The notes under the pieces: generated by a model
What the model saw: only the letters and a program-made list of their open reading frames with translations
Database searches by the model: none
What the model was told of the DNA's origin: nothing
Origin: Phycisphaerae bacterium
Lineage (GTDB): Bacteria > Chloroflexota > Anaerolineae > 4572-78 > J111
Assembly (NCBI GenBank): GCA_028285035.1
Contig: JANQQF010000120.1
Location: 223,072 to 287,071 of the forward strand
Length of the DNA stretch: 64,000 nucleotides
Direction of reading: 5' to 3'
Shown here: piece by piece, positions 18,889-26,799 of the stretch
Position numbering within the stretch: the first letter of the stretch is position 1
How the letters are laid out: every line of letters starts with the position of its first letter
Position numbers and translations under genes: made by a program

Positions 18889-19475
18889 GACCCACATTGA
18901 AACCCTGGATCCGCTGGGTGTTTGATGAAGAAGCCAAGGGCTTGCTCAAATCCGAATTTGAGAAAGCAATGAAACGGGCGGGCCGAATTTGGAATATTGT
19001 CCGAATTATGAGTCCGAATCCAAAAGCCCTGCAGGCCTCGATGCGTTTGTATGGGGCCACGCTCATTCAATCAAGCGAAAGACTGGGCCGTCCCGAGCGT
19101 GAGATGATCGCGGTGGTTGTTTCACAAGAAAATCATTGCCATTACTGAACACAAGCACATTTGCACGACCTCCGTGAAGAGGCGAATGATGATGACTTAG
19201 TTGATCGGTTTGCTGAGAATTGGCGAACGGCTGGTTTGCCAGAAGCGATCTTGGCTACGTTAGAGTTTGCGGTGAAATTGACCCGTACACCAGAAAAAAT
19301 GCAGCAACAAGATATTAAGGATTTGCGGTCGCACGGCTATACTGAAGCAGAAATTCATGATATCGTGCAGATCACCTCTTTTTTCAATTATATCAATCGT
19401 GTGGCTGATGCTTTAGGTGTGCCCCCTGATGATGGCATTATGACCCCTTGGCTGCGTGAGGAGGGTGATTGGTAA
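18885..19475 (+). CDS. Peroxidase-related CMD/AhpD-like selenoprotein (in-frame UGA = Sec88)
   Basis: Read through the UGA at 19146-19148, this is a 196-residue carboxymuconolactone-decarboxylase/AhpD-type protein. Residues 1-87 contain LGRPEREMIAVVVSQENHCHY, and residues 89-196 start TQAHLHDLREE and include KLTRTPEKM and FFNYINRVADALGV. The family's redox motif is Cys-x-x-Cys-x-x-x-His. Here it reads Cys85-His-Tyr-UGA88-Thr-Gln-Ala-His92, so the UGA falls exactly on the second redox cysteine. No frameshift is needed, and conservation continues across it. A SECIS-like hairpin follows 20 nt later, and a tRNA-Sec gene is present at 26518. The likely role is thiol/selenol peroxidase or reductase chemistry. 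The ATG overlaps the previous stop (ATGA), so it is the last gene of the diaphorase operon. A nonsense mutant is the alternative. Confidence 0.88.
19166..19184 (+). promoter_or_regulatory. Putative bacterial SECIS stem-loop
   Basis: CGaCCUC-CGUGAA-GAGGCG: six base pairs with one bulged A and a 6-nt loop with G at loop position 2. The stem begins 17 nt and the loop 24 nt after the UGA at 19146-19148. This fits the known bacterial SECIS layout, with an apical loop roughly 16-37 nt downstream and a G early in the loop. The hairpin is inside the coding sequence, as SelB-dependent decoding requires. Confidence 0.65.
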
Positions 19476-19510
19476 ACGTCTTGTTTAGCAACTGTACTTA
19501 TGATATTTTA

Positions 19511-19547
19511 CCCGATAAATTATGTCTATGATTTATCGGGATTTTTG
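19511..19547 (+). terminator. Rho-independent terminator of the diaphorase-selenoprotein operon
   Basis: CCCGATAAAT / ATTTATCGGG stem followed by ATTTTTG, 35 bp after the stop at 19475. Confidence 0.9.
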
Positions 19548-19650
19548 TTTATATATCTGGAAATAAAAGGTAAAAAATTTGCCTGATACCTGCTTACGGT
19601 ATAAGCTACGACGTTGGAAGTATATATCGTCTTTGAGAGGAAGAGATACG

Positions 19651-20451
19651 ATGGATCCCGAAATCCGGGCCAAACTTGACCAGCATTTGATTAGTGCCAG
19701 ATCCAAGATTTATCGGACAATTAGTGGAGGGATGTTTGAACTTATGCGAGATTGGACCCGTGCTTATAGCGGCGTGCCGGTCTCAACCTACAATATATTT
19801 CAACCCCTTACCCCCGAAGGATTGACCGATGATACCCTAGCTGATACTGCCGCCTTTTTTTCTTCGATGGGCGTGTTGTATGCGGTTGAGTTGGTGCACG
19901 ATCAATTCCCAGAAGGCCCTGATTATCTCGACAAATTACATTATCAACCGCTGCCGCCGCATCTGGCTATGTATTTTGATGGACCATCTAATTTTGACGG
20001 TATTGAACTCAACTCTGGTGCGACGGTTGAGCATGTTACCAATGTGCCATCGCTGACTGCATTTTGTACCCTCCTTCACCAAACGTTTGACTACAATCTT
20101 GATGATATGATTAAGCTACATCCAGTCCTCCATCTCAGTGAGGATTTGCGAGATACCATTCGCTATTACTTGGCCTTTGTTGATGAGCAACCTGTAGGGG
20201 CGGGTACGTTGATTTGTTTAGACGGGGTAGCCAGTATCTCCAATGTTTGTACAGCCGATGCCTATCGACGGCAGGGGGTGGCCACCACGTTGGTTCATCA
20301 AATGTTGACTGATGCCGATGAGATGGGCTATCAACTCAAGGTTTTATACTCAACGGCCCACTCCTTCTCACTTTTTAGTCGTTACAACTTTGAGATCTTT
20401 ACCCAGCGACAATGGTTTTTGCCTTCTGGCGTAGATTACGAGGAGTGGTAA
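19651..20451 (+). CDS. GNAT-family N-acetyltransferase
   Basis: Start chosen at ATG 19651 (AGAGGAAGAG upstream); a TTG at 19579 in the same frame is unlikely. The product is 266 aa. The C-terminal half (about 145-265) is a GNAT domain: VGAGTLICLDGVASISNVCT, then the acetyl-CoA loop YRRQGVATTLVHQML, then FSRYNFEIF. The N-terminal half (about 1-130) may be a substrate or second GNAT-like domain. The acceptor is unknown. It is followed 1 bp later by an arginase-family gene, so the two are probably cotranscribed. Confidence 0.85.
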   Translation: MDPEIRAKLDQHLISARSKIYRTISGGMFELMRDWTRAYSGVPVSTYNIFQPLTPEGLTDDTLADTAAFFSSMGVLYAVELVHDQFPEGPDYLDKLHYQPLPPHLAMYFDGPSNFDGIELNSGATVEHVTNVPSLTAFCTLLHQTFDYNLDDMIKLHPVLHLSEDLRDTIRYYLAFVDEQPVGAGTLICLDGVASISNVCTADAYRRQGVATTLVHQMLTDADEMGYQLKVLYSTAHSFSLFSRYNFEIFTQRQWFLPSGVDYEEW

Positions 20452-20452
20452 G

Positions 20453-21232
20453 ATGAAACCTGTCTATTTATCTGCGCCCTACTGGATGGGCGAATTTAAC
20501 GCCCCACGTGCGGGTGTGACCCGACACAATTGGCGAATTATGGCCCCGATTGCTTTGTCTGGCACACCGCTAGAAAGAATGGGTACATTATGCTCAGTCC
20601 TGGCCGATGAAGTTGCTGCTTTTCGACAGGAAGAGCAACTGCCTGTTGTTATTGCAGGGGATTGCACCTTTAGCATCGGCGTAGTGGCTGGTCTGCAACG
20701 CGAGTTGTCTGATTTCACGATTGTCTGGTTCGATGCACACGGCGATTTTAACACAGCCGAAACAACACCCAGCGGATTTATTGGTGGGATGCCTTTGGCA
20801 ATGTTGTGTGGTTTGGGGGATCAAACGATTGTAACCGCCGCAAAGGGTAAAACACACCCTGACACAGATGTGATTTTAACCGATGCCCGCGACCTCGACC
20901 CCGGCGAAAAGGAGGCGGTCAGTGCCTCCAACATTGTTCATTTGGCCGATGTCTCGGAGCTAGAGGCAGTTGATCTGCCGGACAAGCCGATTTATGTCCA
21001 TTTTGATACGGATGTACTCCGCACTGATGATATGGGGGCCGTTGATTATCCGGCATCGGGTGGCGCGTCATTGGAAACGATTGAGGCTGTGCTGACCCGT
21101 TTAGCTAAAACAGGTCAGATTGCCGCAATTTCTGTCACGATGTGGAATCCAGAAATGGATGATGCCGATCAAACGAATGAGCAAGCTGTGGTTGGTATAA
21201 TCGAGCGATTTGTTGAGCAATTGCCAAAATAA
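20453..21232 (+). CDS. Arginase/agmatinase-family protein
   Basis: A 259-aa ureohydrolase-fold protein. Metal-ligand regions are recognisable: DAHGDFN, and HFDTDVLRTDD in place of the usual SFDxDxxDP. The first motif reads GDCTFSIG where arginases have GGDHS, so the first Mn-binding His is replaced by Cys. Such divergence is known in uncharacterised arginase-family branches and makes classical arginase or agmatinase activity doubtful. It starts 1 bp after the GNAT gene. A shared role in modifying an amine or guanidino compound is possible but unproven. Confidence 0.85.
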   Translation: MKPVYLSAPYWMGEFNAPRAGVTRHNWRIMAPIALSGTPLERMGTLCSVLADEVAAFRQEEQLPVVIAGDCTFSIGVVAGLQRELSDFTIVWFDAHGDFNTAETTPSGFIGGMPLAMLCGLGDQTIVTAAKGKTHPDTDVILTDARDLDPGEKEAVSASNIVHLADVSELEAVDLPDKPIYVHFDTDVLRTDDMGAVDYPASGGASLETIEAVLTRLAKTGQIAAISVTMWNPEMDDADQTNEQAVVGIIERFVEQLPK

Positions 21233-21242
21233 CGGAGCGACC

Positions 21243-21875
21243 CTACTTCTTGGTCCCTGTTAATGCTGTTGTAATCCCCAAAGCAATAAATACAGTGCCC
21301 GCAAAATAACGCTGTGCTTTGAAAAACTGGCCCTGCTTCTTCAGCCAACCTCGCAGTGCCCCTGCTAATACCGCATAAACCCCATCGCTCAGTATCCCTA
21401 GCACAATAAAAATTGTTCCCAAAACCATAATTTGCATAACAATACTGCCTTGTCCAGTATTGACAAATTGAGGCAAAAAGGCAAAGAAAAATAGGGCTGT
21501 TTTTGGGTTGAGGAGATTGACGACTACACCTTGGTTAAAAATATCAATCAGGCGTTTATGGGTGACAACTTGATCTTCTGAAATCGTATCAGACTCCATA
21601 AATTTACGCACACCTAAATAAATTAGATAGGCTGCTCCTAGATATTTGACGATATTAAAGGCTACAGCCGAAGAGACAAGCAGGGCTGACAAACCCAATG
21701 CTGCTGCAATCACGTGTACTAAGCTCCCAACCCCAACACCCAGCGCCGACACAATGCCTGCCATTCGCCCCTGATCAATACTCCGGGCCACGATGTAAAG
21801 CACTGCCGGGCCAGGGGTAATGAGTAGTAAGAGTGCTGCTGCAATAAATACTGATAAGGTTGTTATATCAAACAT
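21243..21875 (-). CDS. LysE/RhtB-family amino-acid exporter
   Basis: Six-helix inner-membrane protein of 210 aa with the family signature LLLITPGPAVLYIVARSIDQGRMAGIVSALGVGVGSL at the N-terminus and NLLNPKTALFFFAFLPQFV in the middle. Start chosen at the second ATG (21875), because GGGAG lies 6 bp ahead of it but touches the first ATG at 21881. It is a likely exporter of threonine, homoserine or another amino acid; the substrate is unknown. It converges on the arginase-family gene with only 10 bp between stops. Confidence 0.9.
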   Translation of the reverse strand: MFDITTLSVFIAAALLLLITPGPAVLYIVARSIDQGRMAGIVSALGVGVGSLVHVIAAALGLSALLVSSAVAFNIVKYLGAAYLIYLGVRKFMESDTISEDQVVTHKRLIDIFNQGVVVNLLNPKTALFFFAFLPQFVNTGQGSIVMQIMVLGTIFIVLGILSDGVYAVLAGALRGWLKKQGQFFKAQRYFAGTVFIALGITTALTGTKK

Positions 21876-21967
21876 GATCATCTCCCAAATTTGATTTTGG
21901 TTAGCTTAATGGATTAAAAGCTAATGCACAATGACCAAAAGAACAGGCTTTTAATGAGTTCTTGAAG

Positions 21968-22002
21968 AAAAAAGCCCTCGTAACCTGACGAGAGCTTTTT
22001 TC
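21968..22002 (-). terminator. Terminator of the alaX-ileS operon
   Basis: AAAAAAGCCCTCGT / ACGAGAGCTTTTTT stem with a short loop, 31 bp past the ileS stop. A and T runs on both sides make it potentially bidirectional. Confidence 0.85.
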
Positions 22003-22033
22003 AGTAACTGGATTGATTTCTTAATCGATCCGA

Positions 22034-25000
22034 TTACACTTTTTTGACCGCAACTTGAACCTCAACACCTTCAACATCAACCCCTTTGATCTTATCCCAA
22101 GCCTTAGTATCCTCACTCATTAATGTGTCAGCCAAGGTTTCGGCCTTGATGAAATCGCTATGTGAGGCAACCGTTGTTTGAAGCTGTGCATCCTGAGTAA
22201 TGACCCCAGCGACGATTCGATCATCCAATCGATAATCGACCTCTTTTCGCAAGGTTTGGATATGACGAACCAAGTCGCGGACCATCCCTTCCTGCTTGAG
22301 TTCATCGGTCAGATTAACGTCTAGGACAACAACTAAATCGTCTTTGGTTTCACAAGCGAAGCCTTCCTTGCCTTCATAATGGACATTAATGACGTCGGCA
22401 TCTAAAACCCACTCATTATTACCCGCCACTTTGTAGCGACCATCGGCTAATACCTCGAAATCATTTGACTTCGCAGCCTTCATAATCTGTGGCGTGACCT
22501 TGCCAAACTTGGGACCGATAACTTTGGCATTGGGTTTGGCAATAGGCGAGGTGTACTCACTCACGTCGTCAACCAAGTCAATACTTTTGACATTTAACTC
22601 ATCCAGCAACAATTCTTGATCGACCTGATCCAAGGTCTGATTTGTCCGAACAGTGACCTTGTTTAAGGGCTGGCGAACCTTGATTTCTGCTTTTGAGCGA
22701 GCAGCCAGACCCAATGAGGCAATCTGTCGGATTTCAGCCATTTTCTCATTGAGGTTGGTGTCGATCATCGCTTGATCTGGCATTGGCCAATCTTGCAAGT
22801 GAACTGAGTCGTGTCCCGTCAGGTTTTTATAGATCAAATCGGTAAAGAATGGGGTGAGCGGTGCGGCCGTCTTGCATAATAACACCACCACCTCGTGTAA
22901 TGTTTGATAGGCAGCTAACTTGTCGCCATCTTTTTCTGATTTCCAGAAGCGATCTCGTGAACGACGAATGTACCAGTTATTTAGATCATCGACGTATTCT
23001 AACAATAAGCTAACCCCGTCTCGCAAGTGATAGGCGCTCAAGGCGGCATCAACGTCATAGGTTAGGGCATACGTTCGAGACAGAATCCACCGATCGAGAT
23101 CATTTTGCATGGATTCTGGCGAACCGCCGTCAGCAAAGCCTGATGCAGGCTTCCAACCATCGATGTCGGCATATCGGGTCAGGAAGCTAAATGCGTTCCA
23201 AACTGGAATTACGAAGCGCCGTAACATTTCGGCGATACCCGCTTCTTCAATGCTACTATCGTTCCCATCGATCACAGGATGGCCCATCAAATAGAGCCGT
23301 AGCGCATCCGCCCCATATTTGCGAATGGTTTCATCTACATCGGGATAATTTTTCAGCCGCTTGCTCATCTTTCGGCCATCTGAACCCAACAAGATGCCGT
23401 GGGCGATCGAGTTGGTAAATGGCGGGCAGTCGAATAGCGCCGTACTGAGCACGATCAAGGTATAGAACCAACCCCGAGTTTGACCGATGTACTCCACGAT
23501 AAAGTCGGCTGGAAAGTTGTTCTTAAACCACGTCTCATTGTCAAATGGATAATGAATCTGACCGTAGGGCATTGAGCCTGACTCAAACCAGCAATCCAAC
23601 ACCTCGGACACACGTCGCGCCACGCCCTCACATTCTGGGCAAGGGATCTCGATGTCATCGATAAAATGACGATGCAAATCGGTGATATCCTCGACACCTG
23701 ATAGTTCCTTGAGTTCAGCCACGCTACCAATCACCATTTGATGATCGCACTCCTGACAACGCCATACTGGAATAGCCGCACCCCAATAGCGATTGCGCGA
23801 AATAGCCCAATCACGGGCATTTTCCAACCATTTCCCAAAGGCCCCGTGCTTGACATGTGTTGGGAACCAGTTGATTTGTTCATTCGCGGCCAACATTCGT
23901 TCTTTGAAGGCCGTCACATCGACATACCACGAAGGAATGGCCCGGTAGATGAGCGGCGTATCGGTACGCCAGTCGTGCGGGTAGGAGTGCAAGATCGTTT
24001 TTTGCGAAAAGAGGGTCCCATCCGCTTTGAGTTTTTGGATGATCGGCCGGTTTGCATCAAAGACGTTTAAGCCCTCAAAGTCGCTAACCTCAGCGGTAAA
24101 GTCACCCGTATCATTAACGGGATTAACTAATGAGATCCCTGCCGTTCGGCACGCATAAAAGTCGTCTTCCCCGAAGGCTGGGGCCATATGCACGATGCCC
24201 GTCCCATCACTGTCTGACACAAACTCGCCTGATAGAATTTGGAAGGCTCCTTCTTCTTTCTTGTCAGCGAAGTAGGGAAGTAGCGGCTGGTATCGTTTTC
24301 CGACCAGTCGATCCCCGTTAAATTCCTCCACAACTTCATACTCGCCCTCTTTGAAATGCTGACCAAGCAAACTTTTTGCCAACACATAGTTGGTGCCATC
24401 CCCATTTTTTACTTTTGTATATGTGATGTCTGGGCTGACAGCTAGGGCTAAGTTTGAAGGCAGGGTCCACGGTGTGGTGGTCCAAGCCAGCACTTTTGTG
24501 TCCTCATCATCTAACTGGAATTTGACAACAACAGAGGGATCCTGACGTTCGCGGTAGGCATCATCTAGAGTCGCCTCAAAGTTTGAGTAGGGCGTCGAAA
24601 GTCGCCAAGAGTAGTGAACGACCTTATAGTCACGATAAACTAGTCCCTTTTCCCACAACGTTTTGAAAACCCACCAAACCGTTTCCATGTACTCGGGGTT
24701 CATTGTTTTATAGTCGTTGTCAAAATCGACCCAGCGGCCAATGCGGGTGATGACTTGTCGCCACTCGCGAGTGTAACGCAACACAATCCCTCGACAGGCT
24801 TCATTAAAGTTGCCGATCCCCATCTCTTCGATATCGGCTCGACCATTAAGCCCCATCTCTTTCTCTAACTCAAACTCAACGGGTACGCCGTGGCAATCCC
24901 AGCCAAAGCGTCGTTCAACCCGCTTGCCTTTCATCGTGAAGAAACGGGGCACCACATCCTTGATGATGCTGGTCATAATGTGTCCATAGTGAGGCAGCCC

Positions 25001-25171
25001 CGTGGCAAAGGGTGGCCCATCGTAAAATACGTAATGATTGTCATCAGACCGCTGCTCAACGCTTTTTTCAAAGGTCTGATTTTCTTCCCAATGTTCCAAC
25101 ACCACCTCATCCAACGCCGCAAAGCTGACGTCGGGTGAAGCAGGGTGGAAGTAGTTCATCTGCTCTTTCAT
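22034..25171 (-). CDS. ileS: Isoleucine--tRNA ligase
   Basis: A 1045-aa class I synthetase that charges tRNA-Ile. The HIGH-type motif appears as LPHYGHIMTS near residue 58 and KMSKS as DGRKMSKRLKN near 610. The CP1 editing domain lies between them, with LAWTTTPWTLPSN near 230. The anticodon-binding region is in the last third. HYGHI with KMSKR and the 1045-aa length fit the eukaryote-like type 2 IleRS group, which in other bacteria is associated with low sensitivity to mupirocin; that is inference here. ATG 25171 has GAGGG about 9 bp ahead. It lies 104 bp after alaX and is controlled with it by the upstream T-box. Confidence 0.97.
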   Translation of the reverse strand: MKEQMNYFHPASPDVSFAALDEVVLEHWEENQTFEKSVEQRSDDNHYVFYDGPPFATGLPHYGHIMTSIIKDVVPRFFTMKGKRVERRFGWDCHGVPVEFELEKEMGLNGRADIEEMGIGNFNEACRGIVLRYTREWRQVITRIGRWVDFDNDYKTMNPEYMETVWWVFKTLWEKGLVYRDYKVVHYSWRLSTPYSNFEATLDDAYRERQDPSVVVKFQLDDEDTKVLAWTTTPWTLPSNLALAVSPDITYTKVKNGDGTNYVLAKSLLGQHFKEGEYEVVEEFNGDRLVGKRYQPLLPYFADKKEEGAFQILSGEFVSDSDGTGIVHMAPAFGEDDFYACRTAGISLVNPVNDTGDFTAEVSDFEGLNVFDANRPIIQKLKADGTLFSQKTILHSYPHDWRTDTPLIYRAIPSWYVDVTAFKERMLAANEQINWFPTHVKHGAFGKWLENARDWAISRNRYWGAAIPVWRCQECDHQMVIGSVAELKELSGVEDITDLHRHFIDDIEIPCPECEGVARRVSEVLDCWFESGSMPYGQIHYPFDNETWFKNNFPADFIVEYIGQTRGWFYTLIVLSTALFDCPPFTNSIAHGILLGSDGRKMSKRLKNYPDVDETIRKYGADALRLYLMGHPVIDGNDSSIEEAGIAEMLRRFVIPVWNAFSFLTRYADIDGWKPASGFADGGSPESMQNDLDRWILSRTYALTYDVDAALSAYHLRDGVSLLLEYVDDLNNWYIRRSRDRFWKSEKDGDKLAAYQTLHEVVVLLCKTAAPLTPFFTDLIYKNLTGHDSVHLQDWPMPDQAMIDTNLNEKMAEIRQIASLGLAARSKAEIKVRQPLNKVTVRTNQTLDQVDQELLLDELNVKSIDLVDDVSEYTSPIAKPNAKVIGPKFGKVTPQIMKAAKSNDFEVLADGRYKVAGNNEWVLDADVINVHYEGKEGFACETKDDLVVVLDVNLTDELKQEGMVRDLVRHIQTLRKEVDYRLDDRIVAGVITQDAQLQTTVASHSDFIKAETLADTLMSEDTKAWDKIKGVDVEGVEVQVAVKKV

Positions 25172-25275
25172 AATAGTGCATCCCTCATAAAGTTGATGAT
25201 AGTGTCAAAATAAAAGACTAAAGATTATATTATTCTGCTTAGTTCATCTTCTTAATCTCTGATCTCAAATCTCAC

Positions 25276-25977
25276 TTATTCAATCTCAAGCATAATTCGC
25301 TTGTTAATTTTTCCTTTACTCTTGTATCCAGCGACCTTGATTGTACCCACTTCACAGGTGTTGGCTACATGAGTACCCCCATCGGCCTGTAAATCGAGGC
25401 CTTCGATTTCAACAGTGCGGACTTCCATAATGCCTTCTGGGAGCAAATTAATTTTTGTCCGAATCAGGTCGGGGATTTGGAAGGCTTCTTCACGAGGTAG
25501 AACGTTGACGTGAATATCACGTGCGGCTGTAACTTCGGCGTTCAGTTTTTCCTCGATTTCCTGAACGAGATCTTGTTGCAACCGCTCAAACTCAAAATCC
25601 ATTCGCCCTTTCAGCACATCCATATTGCCGCCTGTTACTTGAGCCTCGTAATCTCGCCAAACAACACCACATAGGATGTGAAACGCCGTGTGGGTTCGCA
25701 TCAATTTGTGGCGGCGATCCCAATCAATTTTGCCTTGAATAGTGTCTCCTTCCGCTGGAAGATCGCCATTAAGCCAATGCCAAATGTGTTCGCCCTGCCG
25801 TTTCACTTTTGTCACAGGTACATCACTGATGTATCCGTAGTCACAGGGTTGCCCGCCCCCACCTGGATAAAAGGCCGTTTTGTCCAGCGCAACCGCATTT
25901 TCTTCTGTGTTGAGTGCAACGACAGTTGCTTCGAATTCTTGTAAATAAGCATCCGTATGTGCTAATAATTCAGTCAT
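25276..25977 (-). CDS. AlaX-type alanyl-tRNA trans-editing protein
   Basis: Start chosen at ATG 25977, preceded by GGAGGG; a longer in-frame reading from 26070 runs through the T-box terminator and is not real. The 233-aa product has the glycine-rich motif AFYPGGGGQPCDYG of AlaX-M and the zinc motif HTAFHIL. It also has the second zinc half GGTHVANTCEVG. AlaX removes Ser or Gly wrongly attached to tRNA-Ala. Its position directly behind an Ile-type T-box and ahead of ileS means it is induced when isoleucyl-tRNA is short, which is an odd partner for an Ala editing factor. Confidence 0.92.
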   Translation of the reverse strand: MTELLAHTDAYLQEFEATVVALNTEENAVALDKTAFYPGGGGQPCDYGYISDVPVTKVKRQGEHIWHWLNGDLPAEGDTIQGKIDWDRRHKLMRTHTAFHILCGVVWRDYEAQVTGGNMDVLKGRMDFEFERLQQDLVQEIEEKLNAEVTAARDIHVNVLPREEAFQIPDLIRTKINLLPEGIMEVRTVEIEGLDLQADGGTHVANTCEVGTIKVAGYKSKGKINKRIMLEIE

Positions 25978-25999
25978 CTTCCCTCCAATTTTTGAAAAC

Positions 26000-26034
26000 A
26001 AAAAACTCTCAATCCCAATTTGGGACGAGAGTTT
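26000..26034 (-). terminator. T-box attenuator hairpin
   Basis: On the minus strand, AAACTCTCGTCCCA pairs with TGGGATTGAGAGTTT, followed by a T run. It competes with the antiterminator formed with the GGGTGGTACCGCGG element. Confidence 0.88.
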
Positions 26035-26413
26035 GATTTCCCGCGGTACCACCCAAGTTGGTGGAGTCATCGATGTCGATGGCCCACCCGCTCATTGATC
26101 TACAGATCATTTTATTCTATAGATCCGCCTGGATAACGGTTGGCGATTCCGGCTGAGCCTAATTGATGTGAGTTTGTAGGGTTTGTGGCGTTTATAGAGT
26201 TAGTAGAGTTAAAATTTTTCAACTCTATAAACCCTATGAACTCTAGTCACTCTACAAATCTATATCTTTCAGTCAGCAGCTCAGGAAGGATTTTCGGTCA
26301 AGGTGTTGTATCTGGCTTGCACCATCCCAGACTCGCTATTACAACAAGAACTCAGTTATAAGATCCCTTTACCTACTCGTTTCCGTCATAGCTATTGCTT
26401 GATTATTTGATCG
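26000..26413 (-). ncRNA. T-box riboswitch, isoleucine-type specifier
   Basis: Leader RNA read on the minus strand. Stem I has the GA-motif region GACGGAAACGAGTAGG, the distal GGGATGGTGCAAGCC block, and GAAAATCCTTCCTGAG on the 3' side, where the specifier codon reads AUC (26291-26289). The conserved T-box GGGTGGTACCGCGG is at 26054-26041. An intrinsic terminator with a T run follows at 26034-26000, and alaX starts 23 bp later. The AUC specifier agrees with ileS as the synthetase gene of the operon. An unusually long imperfect hairpin lies between stem I and the antiterminator (26172-26259). Confidence 0.93.
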
Positions 26414-26419
26414 GCGAAA

Positions 26420-26448
26420 TATATATCACAAAGGGATAGGGTTGTCAA
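26420..26448 (-). promoter_or_regulatory. Promoter of the T-box/alaX-ileS operon
   Basis: Minus-strand TTGACA (26448-26443), a 17-bp spacer, and TATATA (26425-26420). The predicted start is near 26413, at the beginning of the T-box leader. Confidence 0.8.
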
Positions 26449-26482
26449 ATGACAGCCGAACAGGGGTGAATCATTATGACAA

Positions 26483-26510
26483 TTGCGAAATAAAAAAATC
26501 CGTCTACAAT
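26483..26510 (+). promoter_or_regulatory. Promoter of selC
   Basis: TTGCGA at 26483-26488, a 16-bp spacer, and TACAAT at 26505-26510. The first tRNA base at 26518 is 8 bp past the -10 box, so transcription should begin at or next to the mature 5' end. Confidence 0.7.
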
Positions 26511-26517
26511 ATCAGGT

Positions 26518-26613
26518 GGGAGTGGATGTCGTCCGGTGGCGGCCCTGGTCTTCAAAATCAGTGGGCGGTTGCGAGCAGCAAGCGTCGGTGGGTTCGACTC
26601 CCATCCTCTCCCG
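26518..26613 (+). tRNA. selC: tRNA-Sec(UCA)
   Basis: A 96-nt gene with the special shape of bacterial tRNA-Sec. It has an 8-bp acceptor (GGGAGTGG with CCTCTCCC, one U-U mismatch) and an anticodon arm CTGGT-CTTCAAA-ATCAG whose anticodon UCA (26552-26554) reads UGA. The long variable arm is built on GGTTGC/GCAAGC, and the T arm is GTGGG-TTCGACT-CCCAT. The discriminator is G, and CCA is not encoded. It shows that the genome decodes UGA as selenocysteine, provided selA, selB and selD lie elsewhere. It supports the in-frame UGA gene at 18885. Confidence 0.93.
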
Positions 26614-26799
26614 TAATTCCCCAAAAATAAAAAACATCTTATCATCAAAATGGTAATTTATACCCACTCCTGCAATTTATTGCCTAAAATAGCCCCTCAA
26701 TTTTGATAGGAAGTTGGCAACGGCCTGTTTTTTGAGTAGAATATAATGGTTAAGTACAGATGATGTATATGTATTAATTTATATAGGGTGAAAAATAAA

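Noticed and set aside
19146..19148. Nonsense mutation making the CMD gene a pseudogene
   Set aside because: The UGA sits exactly on a redox Cys position, no other defect is present, a SECIS-like hairpin follows, and selC is present. Kept only as the alternative.
25978..26070. N-terminal extension of alaX
   Set aside because: The added codons are the T-box sequence and terminator; the real start has its own RBS at 25977.
26442..26630. Open frames on both strands over 26442-26648
   Set aside because: They run through the tRNA-Sec gene and its promoter; no protein features are seen.
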